NCBI GenBank assembly: GCA_018136815.1
Contig: CM030939.1
Location: forward strand, 1,992,808-2,056,807
From: Isochrysis galbana
Taxonomy: Eukaryota; Haptophyta; Isochrysidales; Isochrysidaceae
Reading direction: 5' to 3'
Length of the DNA: 64,000 bases
The position numbers and the translations under genes were made by a program. This document shows, piece after piece, positions 1 to 8,914 of this stretch. Within the stretch, counting starts at the first letter, position 1; each line of letters starts with the position of its first letter. The notes below the pieces were generated by a model. That model saw nothing but the letters and a program-made list of their open reading frames with translations. It had not been told where the DNA came from and ran no database searches.

Positions 1-471
1 TGTAGCCTCCCCATGTTACATACATCAATCCTCCTGCTTCCACATGTGACACAGCCACAGCTCCACTCCATCCCACACATCCTGTGTTCACGGGATTGGA
101 CCATTCGCCATTCGAACAGGTCGTGTCCAATGGAGAAGTAGACGTTTGAATTAGTTTACAACAATGCGCTCGACACCGACAACAGAGCGCACGCACGCAG
201 GTATGTAGCGTAAGCATACAGCCACACATCTAGCGCCACGCCTCCCACGAAGACTAATTTTTTTTCACATGCACTCGCAAGTAATACTTGCACGTGTGCT
301 ATGTGCTTTGTGCAATAAGTCTACAACGAGTACACATGCAAATTGTACTCGTAGTAATCAATGCATACACCCTCAGTCGATAAATGATACATGACCTCGA
401 CGTTCTCCTCTTGCAGCATCTTTGATCTCTGTCACCTCGCCTTCATCGTATAGGCGGATGGTCGGTTGATC
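1..471. other. No gene recognised (left edge)
   Basis: I see no coding signature, repeat or RNA gene here. The stretch is richer in A+T than the flanking genes and contains only short chance ORFs. It lies downstream of the minus-strand gene that ends at 472, so it probably holds its 3' UTR and intergenic DNA. Confidence 0.4.
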
Positions 472-1485
472 TCATGTTGGACGGGGCCGAAAATTTCCAC
501 GGTCAACAAATACGTTACATATGCGTGGGATCGCAGAAAATGGACTCATCAAGCTTCGACGAAGCATACTATGAAGCAAATGACCGCGAGAGGCAAGGGA
601 AGCATGCCACACACCCCAAGAGTGCTGCTGCTGAGCAGGCCTGTTTCCTTTTAACATTTTGTCTCGTCTGCGAGACGTCTGCGCGAACATTGGCAACTGC
701 AATCGTTTAATGAAGTGTTCAAAATTGCCCACTTTGAAGTTGTCTTGAGGCACTTTCGAGGTTTTCGCTAGCGCCTCAACATTGTAAGTAGGGAAGGAGA
801 TCATGAGTACCATTGAGAGGGTTAGTAGGCTGAAGAGCCAAAACCAATGCCTTGCATGCATCTGCAGAGGTTGCGCTCTTGGAGAGTGATTGCAACTCTC
901 ATCCTTCTTTCTATGGCATGTCGGTTGGTCCAAGACGCTGGATGTTGGCGCTAGATGTTCGGGCTGGCTCTCCTCTGTTGCAGCAATGGCGAACAGCTCG
1001 CATGGATTACGCTTCACATTCCCCATGAAGGCTGATGACTCGGCGCTCGTCTCGGCTGCAGCTTCGGAAGTGGCATCCACTTGGACGCCTTGTTGCACAG
1101 CTACTGCTATGTATGGTGTTGTCAGGTGCTTCTTAGGCCCGCGTTTTTGGTGGAATATCGTTGCCCTTGAAATTTGACAATGTCTGAGAGAAGCCTCATC
1201 AGCCGGTGTTGCGCTCATTCCGGCAAGAGGGGAATCTGAAGTCCCAGCGGTCTCAGCAGCTCTCTGGACAGCAGGTGTCTCATATGGCTCCTCCTGCAGG
1301 CCGGGCACCGCGTTTTCAAACTTAGCCATCAAGCTGAGGTTGATGCGCCGTCCAATCTCCTCCTGCCGCTCGCGCCGTTGTTCCTGTGCCGCCTGTGAGG
1401 CGGCTTCGCGCTCCCTGCGTGCGGCCTGTGCCCGCCTGAGCGGCGACTCCATCTCTTCTGGCGAGAGCGGCCGAGAGCGAGGCAT
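472..1485 (-). CDS. Hypothetical single-pass membrane protein
   Basis: A minus-strand ORF of about 337 residues if it starts at the Met at 1485. An in-frame Met at 1614 would give 380. I prefer 1485 because the Arg/Glu/Ala-rich helical segment (ESPLRRAQAARREREAAS) starts just after it. The N-terminal third looks like a charged helix. The middle is polar, with acidic and Ser/Ala-rich stretches. One hydrophobic segment near the C-terminal third (FWLFSLLTLSMVLMISF) could span a membrane. I recognise no family. Codon-like composition and the long open frame argue that it is real. The C-terminus reads less convincingly as protein and might include an unrecognised intron. Confidence 0.45.
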   Translation of the reverse strand: MPRSRPLSPEEMESPLRRAQAARREREAASQAAQEQRRERQEEIGRRINLSLMAKFENAVPGLQEEPYETPAVQRAAETAGTSDSPLAGMSATPADEASLRHCQISRATIFHQKRGPKKHLTTPYIAVAVQQGVQVDATSEAAAETSAESSAFMGNVKRNPCELFAIAATEESQPEHLAPTSSVLDQPTCHRKKDESCNHSPRAQPLQMHARHWFWLFSLLTLSMVLMISFPTYNVEALAKTSKVPQDNFKVGNFEHFIKRLQLPMFAQTSRRRDKMLKGNRPAQQQHSWGVWHASLASRGHLLHSMLRRSLMSPFSAIPRICNVFVDRGNFRPRPT

Positions 1486-2229
1486 CGCGAGCCCTGCACA
1501 GGCGGATTGAGAGGCAGTGCGCGGGCGGGCCCTATGTAGAGGGGTCCGTCCGCTCGGCTCGGCTCCTCGTCCAAGATCTTGCTCCACGCTTTCTTGTACT
1601 CCGGGGGTAGCCAACTCCTAGCACCTTTGTCCTTCCCCCCGGTATTTCCTCACCTTGGCTACCTTGGGCCTCCTCGGAGGCACTCCACCATGGGTATGGA
1701 AAGTATTGAGGCTGCCAGCACACCAAAAGTTCCAGTGGCGTACCTTCACAGCCGGGACGGCGTGCGTTCCCCCAGCTGCTCCGCCCTATAATTATTATAC
1801 TATACTCAATTCCTGTCATCGTGTACTTCCAGACTGTAAGTGCCCATAAGTCAGCCAAATCATGCACAAAAAGGGCATTCCCAGCCACAAAGGTATGGGT
1901 GGGCCTCAAGCCAAGCACTTCCTCCTAGGAGTGAACCTCTGACTCTCGTGACATACCGGCGCTTTGCACCCCCTCTTGCCGACCAGGTGCACGTGCGCGT
2001 GCCGATCGTCGAACACCACGGCCGTCGCAGCATCTATAGATCACAAGGAGTCAATTTAGGGACCTAATGCACTCAAAGCCTGAGCTATTCCACCTGCGAT
2101 CACATCAGAACCAACACTAGCATCACTTTCCTCCTCATCCTCATCCCTTTCCTCCCCCAGCTCATCATCGGCGGACTCCGACACAGCACCAGTGAGTTTG
2201 CGGCCGAACTCATCCATCTCACACTCCGG

Positions 2230-2420
2230 AGGAAGGCGGCTTGGCGGCTTGCCTTCATTTGGTCTCCTTTCCCTTCCAGTCTCACCCTACCATGAGCCCC
2301 CCCCCCCCCCGCGAGCACCCCGAAGGAGAGGCCCAGGAGCACCACGTACGCGACGAGAACAGCATCGCCTTGGCTCGGCATGAGGGCGCGCCCCGAGAGG
2401 GTCTCCTTCGACAACGCCTG
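2230..2420 (+). repeat. Repeat family F, copy 1
   Basis: This stretch matches 38369-38560. Both begin with GGCTTGCCTTCATTTGGTCT, continue through CTCACCCTACCATGAGCCCC, then share a block containing CCCGAAGG, CACGTACGCGACGAGAAC and TTGGCTCGGCATGAGGG. The copies differ by small indels. It is dispersed and its ends are not defined. Similar peptides can be read on both strands, so I do not call it coding. Confidence 0.6.
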
Positions 2421-2814
2421 TGCCATCCACAACGCCTGGGGAGCCTACTCGCTGGGGGATGGGGTAGAGGGGCTGTGGATGGGAAGGGGGGGGTGCCTCT
2501 CTCTCTCCGCGCGCCCGCCCCCAAAAATATCTGACGAGCAAGGTTGCTCTCCGGCGGGGACGTCTCGTCCGCTCTTTCGCGGAGACACGCCCTTCAAGAG
2601 GTGGTTCCCTGTTTACTCCGTATTACATCGTAAGCTTCCTCGACTACGTCATGATATTCTTTGTTTAGATTATGAATGTCACGAATAAATTTGCCGGCAT
2701 ATTCTTGAGGCCCTCGAGGGCGGCGAAGAGGTCGGCGCCGTAGTTGGCGTCTGAGACGATGGCAAGGATGAAGCCCAACGCAGACGCCGGACGCGGTGGC
2801 GGGGGGCCTCTCTG
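2421..2814. other. Intergenic, nothing recognised
   Basis: G-rich DNA followed by mixed sequence between repeat F and repeat D. I see no gene or structured element. Confidence 0.3.
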
Positions 2815-2971
2815 TACAGAGGCCTGAAATTGAGTATTTTTCGAAAATTTTGCCGGAGGACCCCGGATTTTTTTTGCTGATCTCTCATACCAGAACCTAT
2901 AGGGAGCTTATTTAGGTCCTCGTTTGCCAATTACCGATGGTGCCCTTTGCACCCCCCTAGTGAGTGACCGG
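2815..2971 (-). repeat. Repeat family D, copy 1 (inverted)
   Basis: The reverse complement matches 43899-44066. Shared landmarks, in order, are CCGGTCACTCACTA, a G-run, TAAATAAGCTCCC, TAGGTTC, a CAAAAAAA tract, TCCTCCGGC, AAATTTTCGAAAAATAC and TTTCAGGCC. The two copies are about 75-80% alike by eye. The boundary at CCGGTCACTCAC is sharp in both. No coding capacity is evident. Confidence 0.6.
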
Positions 2972-3112
2972 GCTAACACACGACACACCACCTTTTCGGT
3001 CTCAATTCTGATCGCCCAGCTACTCACCAAAAGTCTCAAGAAGATTTCAGCATCAAGCCACTTCAGTGCCTATCTACATGTGCGCATGGAGCGCTTCAAC
3101 TAGAAGCAATCA

Positions 3113-4335
3113 ATGAGCTCCAAGGCACTCCGAGTACTTGGCGCTTACAAGAAAATCCTTCAACTAAGTTTATACTTGGTTGACCCATGGGGGGGCACGA
3201 GCCCCCCCCTCTCTCCACTCCTCCCTTGCCATGGGGGAAGAACCACCCATCCTCCTGGCATGCCTGATGGCTTGCCAGGAGGCCACTGCCCTACTGACCC
3301 GCTCTCTTCCCCACAGGCTCGCCCCATTCGCCCATCCTGGCCCCTCGTGACCAGCCCATTGCTCCAACCCCCCCTCCCCCCCTGGTCGACAGGCAGACAG
3401 GTGCAGACTGGGGGCCCCAGAGGCTCGGGAGCGCCAGCGAGGGAGAGGCAGGGGAGGCCAGGGCCCAGCCCCAGCCTCCTCTGCCCCCTGAGCTGGCCTC
3501 CAGGAGCCTCCAGGGGCCGCCAGAGGGCAGCTGCAGGCCTGCCGCAGGCGCGCCATCGCGCGTGCCGCAGGAGAGGGGAGAGAGAGCGCGGAAAAGGGGG
3601 TGGGCGCGAGCGAGAGTTCCGCCCACCGGAAAATCGGTAAGTCTCGCGCCTGTTTACAGGATAAGACGAGACAGAGTGGGCCGCCCACTCGGAGACACAG
3701 GAGGAAGGGGGGGAGAGATCACCGGGGGGTGGCGCGGGCCACCGGACCATATCTAACTAAGCCCTCCACCCCAATCCCCCTAGTAGTGTACGGGGGGAGC
3801 CGCCTGATGGCGGGGGGAGAAGGGCCGGGGAATGGGGGTGTAGAGAGTATGCTACGTGCTACTTGTAGTGGGTAGTGGTTCCATTCGCCGCGAGTGCGGT
3901 AAGAATATTAAAAGGTTTTACAAGAAAATCCTTCCTACGCCACCCCCTATTCCTACTCCGGATGGGACCGCTCCGCCGCCTCCAGCCTACGCGCGAGACT
4001 TTCATGCGCTCCAAGAATGGGTGGACAAGGTATGGCGATCTTTGGTGAGGGATGGAGCTATTCGGCGTCGAGCCGCTCGTCACCGCGGTGCTGCCGCCGG
4101 CCGGCCAGATGCGATGATGGTCGAAGAGCGGGATAATGATGAAGACCACGAAGCTCTTGCCACCGCTTCAGATGGCAAAGCTACACTCTTCTCATTATCT
4201 GACTGTCTAAGGCAAGAAGTTTGCTGGAATTGCCGCGACCTAGGACATCGCCACGAACAATGCCCATCAGCGAAAGGGGTAAATAAAGGGGTTCGCCCTA
4301 TCGCCGCCGCTATATCCACCCCAAACAATCATTAG
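3113..4335 (+). pseudogene. Zinc-knuckle (Gag-like) ORF split by a repeat insertion
   Basis: Two halves of one reading frame flank a family A repeat. The left half starts at ATG 3113 and runs to 3161. The right half resumes at 3935 and ends at the TAG before 4336. Removing the repeat and one copy of the 17-bp target duplication keeps the frame, for an ORF of roughly 150 codons. The right half has a proline-rich segment, then a charged region, then a CCHC zinc knuckle (CWNCRDLGHRHEQC, spacing C-2-C-4-H-4-C) near the C-terminus. Such knuckles mark retroelement Gag proteins and some cellular RNA-binding proteins. I infer a retroelement Gag remnant, but no protease or polymerase follows. As it stands the frame is interrupted and probably inactive. 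Confidence 0.5.
3162..3917 (+). mobile_element. Family A structured repeat, full-length copy
   Basis: A 756-bp insertion that begins AACTAAGTTTATACTTGG and ends ATATTAAAAGGTT. A 17-bp direct repeat, TTACAAGAAAATCCTTC, flanks it at 3145-3161 and 3918-3934. The first 120 bp fold into successive hairpins: AACTAAG/CTTGGTT around TTAT, a G7C/GC7 stem near 3188-3208, and a 10-bp perfect stem CCTCCTGGCA/TGCCAGGAGG at 3251-3282. There is no terminal inverted repeat and no conserved ORF. The long target duplication suggests mobilisation by target-primed reverse transcription, as for SINEs, but the element is unusually GC-rich and ends in TTAAAAGGTT rather than poly(A). Confidence 0.75.
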
Positions 4336-4382
4336 ACAGATTGCAAGCGCGGTCAAAATACACAACTGATTATCGTTCGTAC

Positions 4383-4576
4383 CCTAGATGGGAAATACGT
4401 ATTCACCGTATTTGGCCAGAGGCCAAATACATATGACATATGATATACATATGTATCTGGCTGTGTAAGCGCGTCCTGGGTTGTAGGCCTCGAATGTATT
4501 TGAAATAGGCCAAATACATATGTATTTGGCTGTATTTGCAGGCCCCAGCGCCCCAGCACCGTATTTCCCATCTAGG
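4383..4576. mobile_element. Family G MITE with TIR and 8-bp TSD
   Basis: A 194-bp AT-rich element. Its ends are perfect inverted repeats: CCTAGATGGGAAATACG at the left and its complement at the right. The interior is itself palindromic around CCAAATACATATGTATTTGG. The flanks GTTCGTAC (4375-4382) and ATTCGTAC (4577-4584) match at 7 of 8 bases, as expected for an 8-bp target duplication of hAT type. A related inverted copy lies at 34919-35082. It has no coding capacity and is therefore non-autonomous. Confidence 0.75.
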
Positions 4577-4960
4577 ATTCGTACCGGGCTGGTACAGCCC
4601 CTTGAGATTTTATTTTTGAATTTTGTTTTTGAGCTTTGTTTTCCTCAAGGGACCCCCAGAATACAATATGTGCTCCTACTACTCTAAAGTATGTGCTCCT
4701 ACTACTCTAGCTCTATGATACAGCACACAGAAAAAGGGGACTCGGTCGTCGGTGGTCTGGGGCCGGGCAGCAAGTGGAGCAGAGGGGAGCGAGAGGAGGG
4801 GCGGGAGAGGGGAGAGGGGGGGGAGAGAAACGTGGGGGGGAAGAGGGCCTGGAGAGAGGGGAGAGAGGCGGAGAGAGGCGGAGGGAAAGCGGAGAGAAAG
4901 GGAGAGAGAAGGGAGAAGGTTGGGGGAGGCATGGCGGCGACGGCGCGCTCGCAGCCCTGA
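4577..4960. other. Upstream region of the DnaJ gene, purine tract
   Basis: About 150 bp of nearly pure G/A (roughly 4775-4930) precedes the start codon at 4961. The opposite strand is correspondingly pyrimidine-rich. Similar homopurine or homopyrimidine tracts occur upstream of other genes in this window (before 24911 and 44869), so it may be promoter or 5' UTR sequence. I see no TATA-like motif that I would defend. Confidence 0.35.
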
Positions 4961-6997
4961 ATGGAAGGCGCCGAGCCTGTGGCGGGCGGGCGACGCGAGG
5001 GCGCGGCGGAGGGCGGCGCACCGGGCGTGCAGCTCAGCGTGCGCCGCCGCCGCCGCCGTGAGGCGAGACTGGCGGCCGAGCTGCAGGGCGGCGCTCACCT
5101 GCATGTGCTTGATGACGTGTGTGACGTGAGCAAGACGCCCTTCCTCGCTGACCGCGCGCTCCAGCTGCCCTCGGCGGCCGAGCTAGCCGAGCGTGCCGCC
5201 ACAATGCAGTCAGCAATCTTTGCCGAGCAGCCGACGCGGCCCGCGCCCGCTGATCGGCTGACCGTTGCGATGGGCACGCTGCAGGCCGAGCTGCAAATCC
5301 TTCTTCGCGCAATCTCCAGATGGTGTGACAGTGTGGTGGCTGAAGCAGCCACTGTCGTCTGGGAGCTGAAGCTGGTTTACAGGCTAGAATTTGCACATGC
5401 CGCAAGGCAAATTGAGACGCAACATGCACAGGCTGTTGGTGCCTACAGTCTGCTTCCTGCGCAACGGGTTGTGGGCGGCTCGCCTGGCCCGGAGCACAGT
5501 GGTGCAGCGACGACGGGTCACGCCCATCATGATGATCAAGAACCGTCTGCGAAGGTGGGCAATGCCTTGCTCACTTCGCTGGTCGATTTACGCCTCGCAC
5601 TACAAGTGGTGGAGGAGTCGCTCGCTGCGGCTCTGTGCGGCGTGCAAGAGGATGCGGCATCTCGTGCCTCGGAAGCTAGATCGCGTTTCGCCGCGGACTC
5701 TGAGCGTGTGTGCTCGTTCTTACGCGAAACCGTCCCAAATGCAACGAGGCGGTTCGTAAGCACTTTTCATGAGGTCGCGCGTCATGCTACTACCCTTTTC
5801 TCTGACAGCCGTCCGGCGCAAGCATTGCAGGGCCATGGCGAGCTGGAGCCACTCAAGCAGTGGGTTCACTTAGTCGAGGAGATGCGCAACGACCTACGAC
5901 TCGCCATCGGAGCACCATCGGTGGATGTGGAAAATGCACTAAGTCGAGTGCGTATCCAGCTTGCGGGCCAAGAAACCCATATGACCGTGAGCATGGGAGA
6001 GTTTCTCACTGCCACATTGCAGCACTCGACTGTTTCGCTGGAATTGGCGTCTTCTCGCATCTCGTCCGCATGGGATGACCTTGAATGTGGGTCAAGCCTG
6101 CTGAACAACATGTGTACATCTTCTGTTCCGACACTCAAGGAAATTCAACGAGAGCTTGCTTCAGCTTGGGCTTCTCATCGGGCTGTGTGCGAGCGCACGC
6201 TGAAGAATAGCACGCAAGCAATCGTAGATGCAATCCACGGCGCGTTCACTGAGGGACAGCTAGCTGCTAGTCGTGTCGAAGCCGAGCTGAAACAACTGAT
6301 TGAGACGGCAATGGTGCATGCAGCCGAAAAGCTTGAGGCGGACGTCCTCACAAGACGCGAGGTACTGCGCCAGCTTCAAAGCAAATGCAAAGACCACACG
6401 CTACCTACGTACACATCAAGCAAACCATCAGCTGAAGGCCTCGAGCGCGATGACAGCCGCGAGCGCGATAGAGCTGAATCTTTGGCAAGGCAACAATTAT
6501 TCGAGCGGATGCGGCAGCATCAGCGCTTTGAGCAGCCTATTGGTGCCTCTGCGCCCGGGCAAAGCTCTTGGGGGGGGGTGAGCAGGACAGCTAGGCCGCG
6601 AGCCGCAAGTGATGCCGAGTCGCACGATACGGGTGCACACTTTAAGGCGTTCAAGTCAGCGCAATGCAAGGACACGGAGTTTGCGGAGGCCGATAAAGTG
6701 CGCGCCCGGCAACAGCAAGATGGAGCAGTCAAACGAATCTTGCGTACCCCTGCTTCAGATGTGCGAGCACTCATGGACTTGCCGCGCTCCGGCTCGCTCA
6801 GTGTCGCTGAGGTGACTAAGGCCTTCCGTCGGCAATCACTGCTAGTCCATCCTGACAAGAACGAGTCTCCTGATGCAGCAAAGGCATTTGTCAAGTTGAA
6901 TGAGGCGTACACGGCACTCAGAGACCACGCAGTGCGCATTCGCACGTCGAGCCCTTGTGGGGCGTCAAGCTTTCCAGGTGGAGCTTGGCCGACATGA
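4961..6997 (+). CDS. DnaJ (Hsp40) domain protein, C-terminal J domain
   Basis: An intronless ORF of 678 residues. The J domain is at the C-terminus (about residues 600-665), with the diagnostic HPD at 630-632 within LLVHPDKN. It is preceded by the helix containing VTKAFRRQ and followed by AAKAFVKLNEAYTAL. J domains stimulate Hsp70 ATPase. The upstream 600 residues are mostly helical and Ala/Glu/Arg-rich. They lack the Gly/Phe region and zinc centre of class I DnaJ proteins, so this is a class III (DNAJC-like) protein whose N-terminal part may bind a client or structure. C-terminal J domains that lack helix IV-type extensions are common in protist auxilin-like proteins, but I cannot assign an auxilin. 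The start at 4961 is the first Met after the purine tract. The protein ends shortly after the J domain. Confidence 0.8.
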   Translation: MEGAEPVAGGRREGAAEGGAPGVQLSVRRRRRREARLAAELQGGAHLHVLDDVCDVSKTPFLADRALQLPSAAELAERAATMQSAIFAEQPTRPAPADRLTVAMGTLQAELQILLRAISRWCDSVVAEAATVVWELKLVYRLEFAHAARQIETQHAQAVGAYSLLPAQRVVGGSPGPEHSGAATTGHAHHDDQEPSAKVGNALLTSLVDLRLALQVVEESLAAALCGVQEDAASRASEARSRFAADSERVCSFLRETVPNATRRFVSTFHEVARHATTLFSDSRPAQALQGHGELEPLKQWVHLVEEMRNDLRLAIGAPSVDVENALSRVRIQLAGQETHMTVSMGEFLTATLQHSTVSLELASSRISSAWDDLECGSSLLNNMCTSSVPTLKEIQRELASAWASHRAVCERTLKNSTQAIVDAIHGAFTEGQLAASRVEAELKQLIETAMVHAAEKLEADVLTRREVLRQLQSKCKDHTLPTYTSSKPSAEGLERDDSRERDRAESLARQQLFERMRQHQRFEQPIGASAPGQSSWGGVSRTARPRAASDAESHDTGAHFKAFKSAQCKDTEFAEADKVRARQQQDGAVKRILRTPASDVRALMDLPRSGSLSVAEVTKAFRRQSLLVHPDKNESPDAAKAFVKLNEAYTALRDHAVRIRTSSPCGASSFPGGAWPT

Positions 6998-7764
6998 CCA
7001 GGAAGTTGGAATTCATAAGATGCATGACGATGAGCTTGATGTTGATCATGAAGATGGATGTTGGATGTTCGTAAGCTGTTCTAAATGTATAATTAGGAAG
7101 CTGTGGGATCGAACGCGTGCAATCTCATAATGTTGTGCATGCCTACAAGCCTGGCCTCCAAGGTCCAAGGGCCAGCTCTCATATCTTTTTGAGGTGTCGC
7201 GAGTGGTATGCGTGGTGTGCACCGTAGAACTCATAGTGGGATGATGCCGCATCTGCGATCGACCTTTTTGTTTTTAAGTCGTCTACGTTTTTATTTCTAT
7301 GCCCCCTCTTTGCGTAGGCTGTGTAGCGTGCGGAAAAAAATTCTTGAAGGTGCCTACTTACGCTGCTAACAGCACGCCAGCACGCCCTTCCATTGGGGTC
7401 TTCACCCGACATCGCCCTCGCCCAACCCTCACTCACTCCGCTTCTCGCCCCCCCCCCCTCGTCCCTTTTTTCATTTTTCATCGGTTTCGGGGGTTCGACC
7501 CATGTGCACTACTTTGGGTCCGGCGTTGGGGGAGGGGGGAGGCGGGCCTTTTGGCTCGAAGTTGAACAGCAACGCCGCTCGGGGCGTCTCTTTGTGGGGG
7601 CCTAGCCAAGAGCCAAGAGGCTTTCCCCATGGGCGGGTTGGTTGTGGGACTCGCCTCCCCGGTTTCCAAGGTGCTATCCTTGGTCGTTCGCGTGGTCACT
7701 ATTCTTGTGTTCAATAATGTGTTCAATTCCCAATCCTGCTAGTGCTATTGTCTATTGTTCTGAC
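6998..7764. other. Intergenic; contains repeat J copy 1
   Basis: No gene is visible. Bases 7247-7318 match 59653-59722: both contain GCGATCGACCTTTTTGTTTT, then GTCT-CGTTT and a TATG-CCCCTC-TTGC segment. In both places a family A repeat follows within a few hundred bases. The rest holds pyrimidine-rich and G-rich tracts with no recognisable function. Confidence 0.45.
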
Positions 7765-8168
7765 AACTAAGTTTATACTTGGTTGTTGGTTGCTTGGAAC
7801 TAAGTTTATACTTGGTTCGCCCATGGGGGGGCACGAGCCCCCCTCTCTCTCCACTCCTCCCCTGCCGTGGGGGAGGAACCACCCATCCTCCTGGCATGCC
7901 TGATGGCTTGCCAGGAGGCCACTGCCCTGCTGACCCACTCTCCCACTGACAGGCACGCCTGGTTCGCTCGTCTTGGCCCCTCGTGGCCAGCCCATCGCTC
8001 CAACTCCCCCTCCCCCGCTGGTCGACAGGCAGACAGGTGCAGATTGGGGGCCCCAGAGGCTCGGGAGCGCCAGCGAGGGAGAGGCAGGGGAGGCCAGAGC
8101 CCAGCCCCAGCCTCCTCTATCCCCAGAGCTGGCTTCCAGGAGCCTCCAGGGGTCGCCAGGGGCAGCTG
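7765..8168 (+). mobile_element. Family A repeat, 3'-truncated, doubled head
   Basis: The head AACTAAGTTTATACTTGGTT occurs twice in tandem (7765 and 7798). The second copy continues with the G7/C7 hairpin and the CCTCCTGGCA/TGCCAGGAGG stem, then the body as far as GGGTCGCCAGGGGCAGCTG near 8168. There similarity to the full-length copies stops. The 3' half is missing, so the copy is truncated at the 3' side rather than the 5' side. No target duplication can be recognised. Confidence 0.7.
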
Positions 8169-8914
8169 CGCTGAGGGTTATGTTAGTATCAGGGCTAGTG
8201 AGAGCAGTGGCACTAGTAGTGGTACTAATGCTCAGTTATAATATTATTATCTGCTTGATGGCTGACGGGTTTTATGAAAGGTCTGACTGGAACGTTCTAA
8301 AAGCGCGCGGCGCGCGGCGCGATGCGTTACGCCATTGCCATTCCCTTTCGTCTTTCGTGGGGCGAGAGGGGGTTGTTCGGAGGGGGTAGGCGGCTGGCGG
8401 GCAGGTAGAGGTAGGGGGGGGGCCTGCGGAATCCTTGGACACCCAGGGGAGGTGGGAAATAGTGGTTAAAAAGAGTGAATGGCCGGGCTATGAGTAGAAG
8501 CAGCGGCTTTCGAAGTGCGAAGTGCGCTGTGCCGTTGTGCCGACGCGCACAAGGCACAAGTGTCAGGTGTGGCACGTGGCACGATGCCTTGTTAAGAGAC
8601 TTTGAGCAGTCGTTTGGTAAATCGCGAGTGCGGAGCGTCGGGGGTCTGGGTACCAGGAATTAGTCCAAAATAAAGATAGTGTGTCGATTACTGAGTTCCC
8701 TTGCGCGTGGTTATCGTTGCATGCGCTACAAACTACAATACTAGCAAGGCAACGGGTGGGGTGGGGGAGGTGGGGGGGGGAGATCTTTTTTCGTCGGCAC
8801 AACGACCCCTCGTCCGTTTCCTCCGCGAGGGCCCCGCCGCCCGCCCCCTCCCACCCCACCCCTCCGCCCTCCGCCTAACCCCTCCCTCGCCCGCGCCCGG
8901 CTAGAGACGCAGGC
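8169..8914. other. Intergenic / upstream of the 437-residue protein
   Basis: No gene is seen. The first part is AT-richer; the last 150 bp are C-rich and lead to the ATG at 8915. Nothing structured is recognised. Confidence 0.3.

Noticed and set aside
1532..1918. A 128-residue minus-strand ORF upstream of the first gene
   Set aside because: It overlaps the start of the 472-1485 gene in another frame, and its composition gives no coding signal.
3160..3750. A 196-residue ORF antisense within the family A repeat
   Set aside because: The equivalent ORF in the other full-length copy shifts frame and length, so the protein is not conserved between copies.
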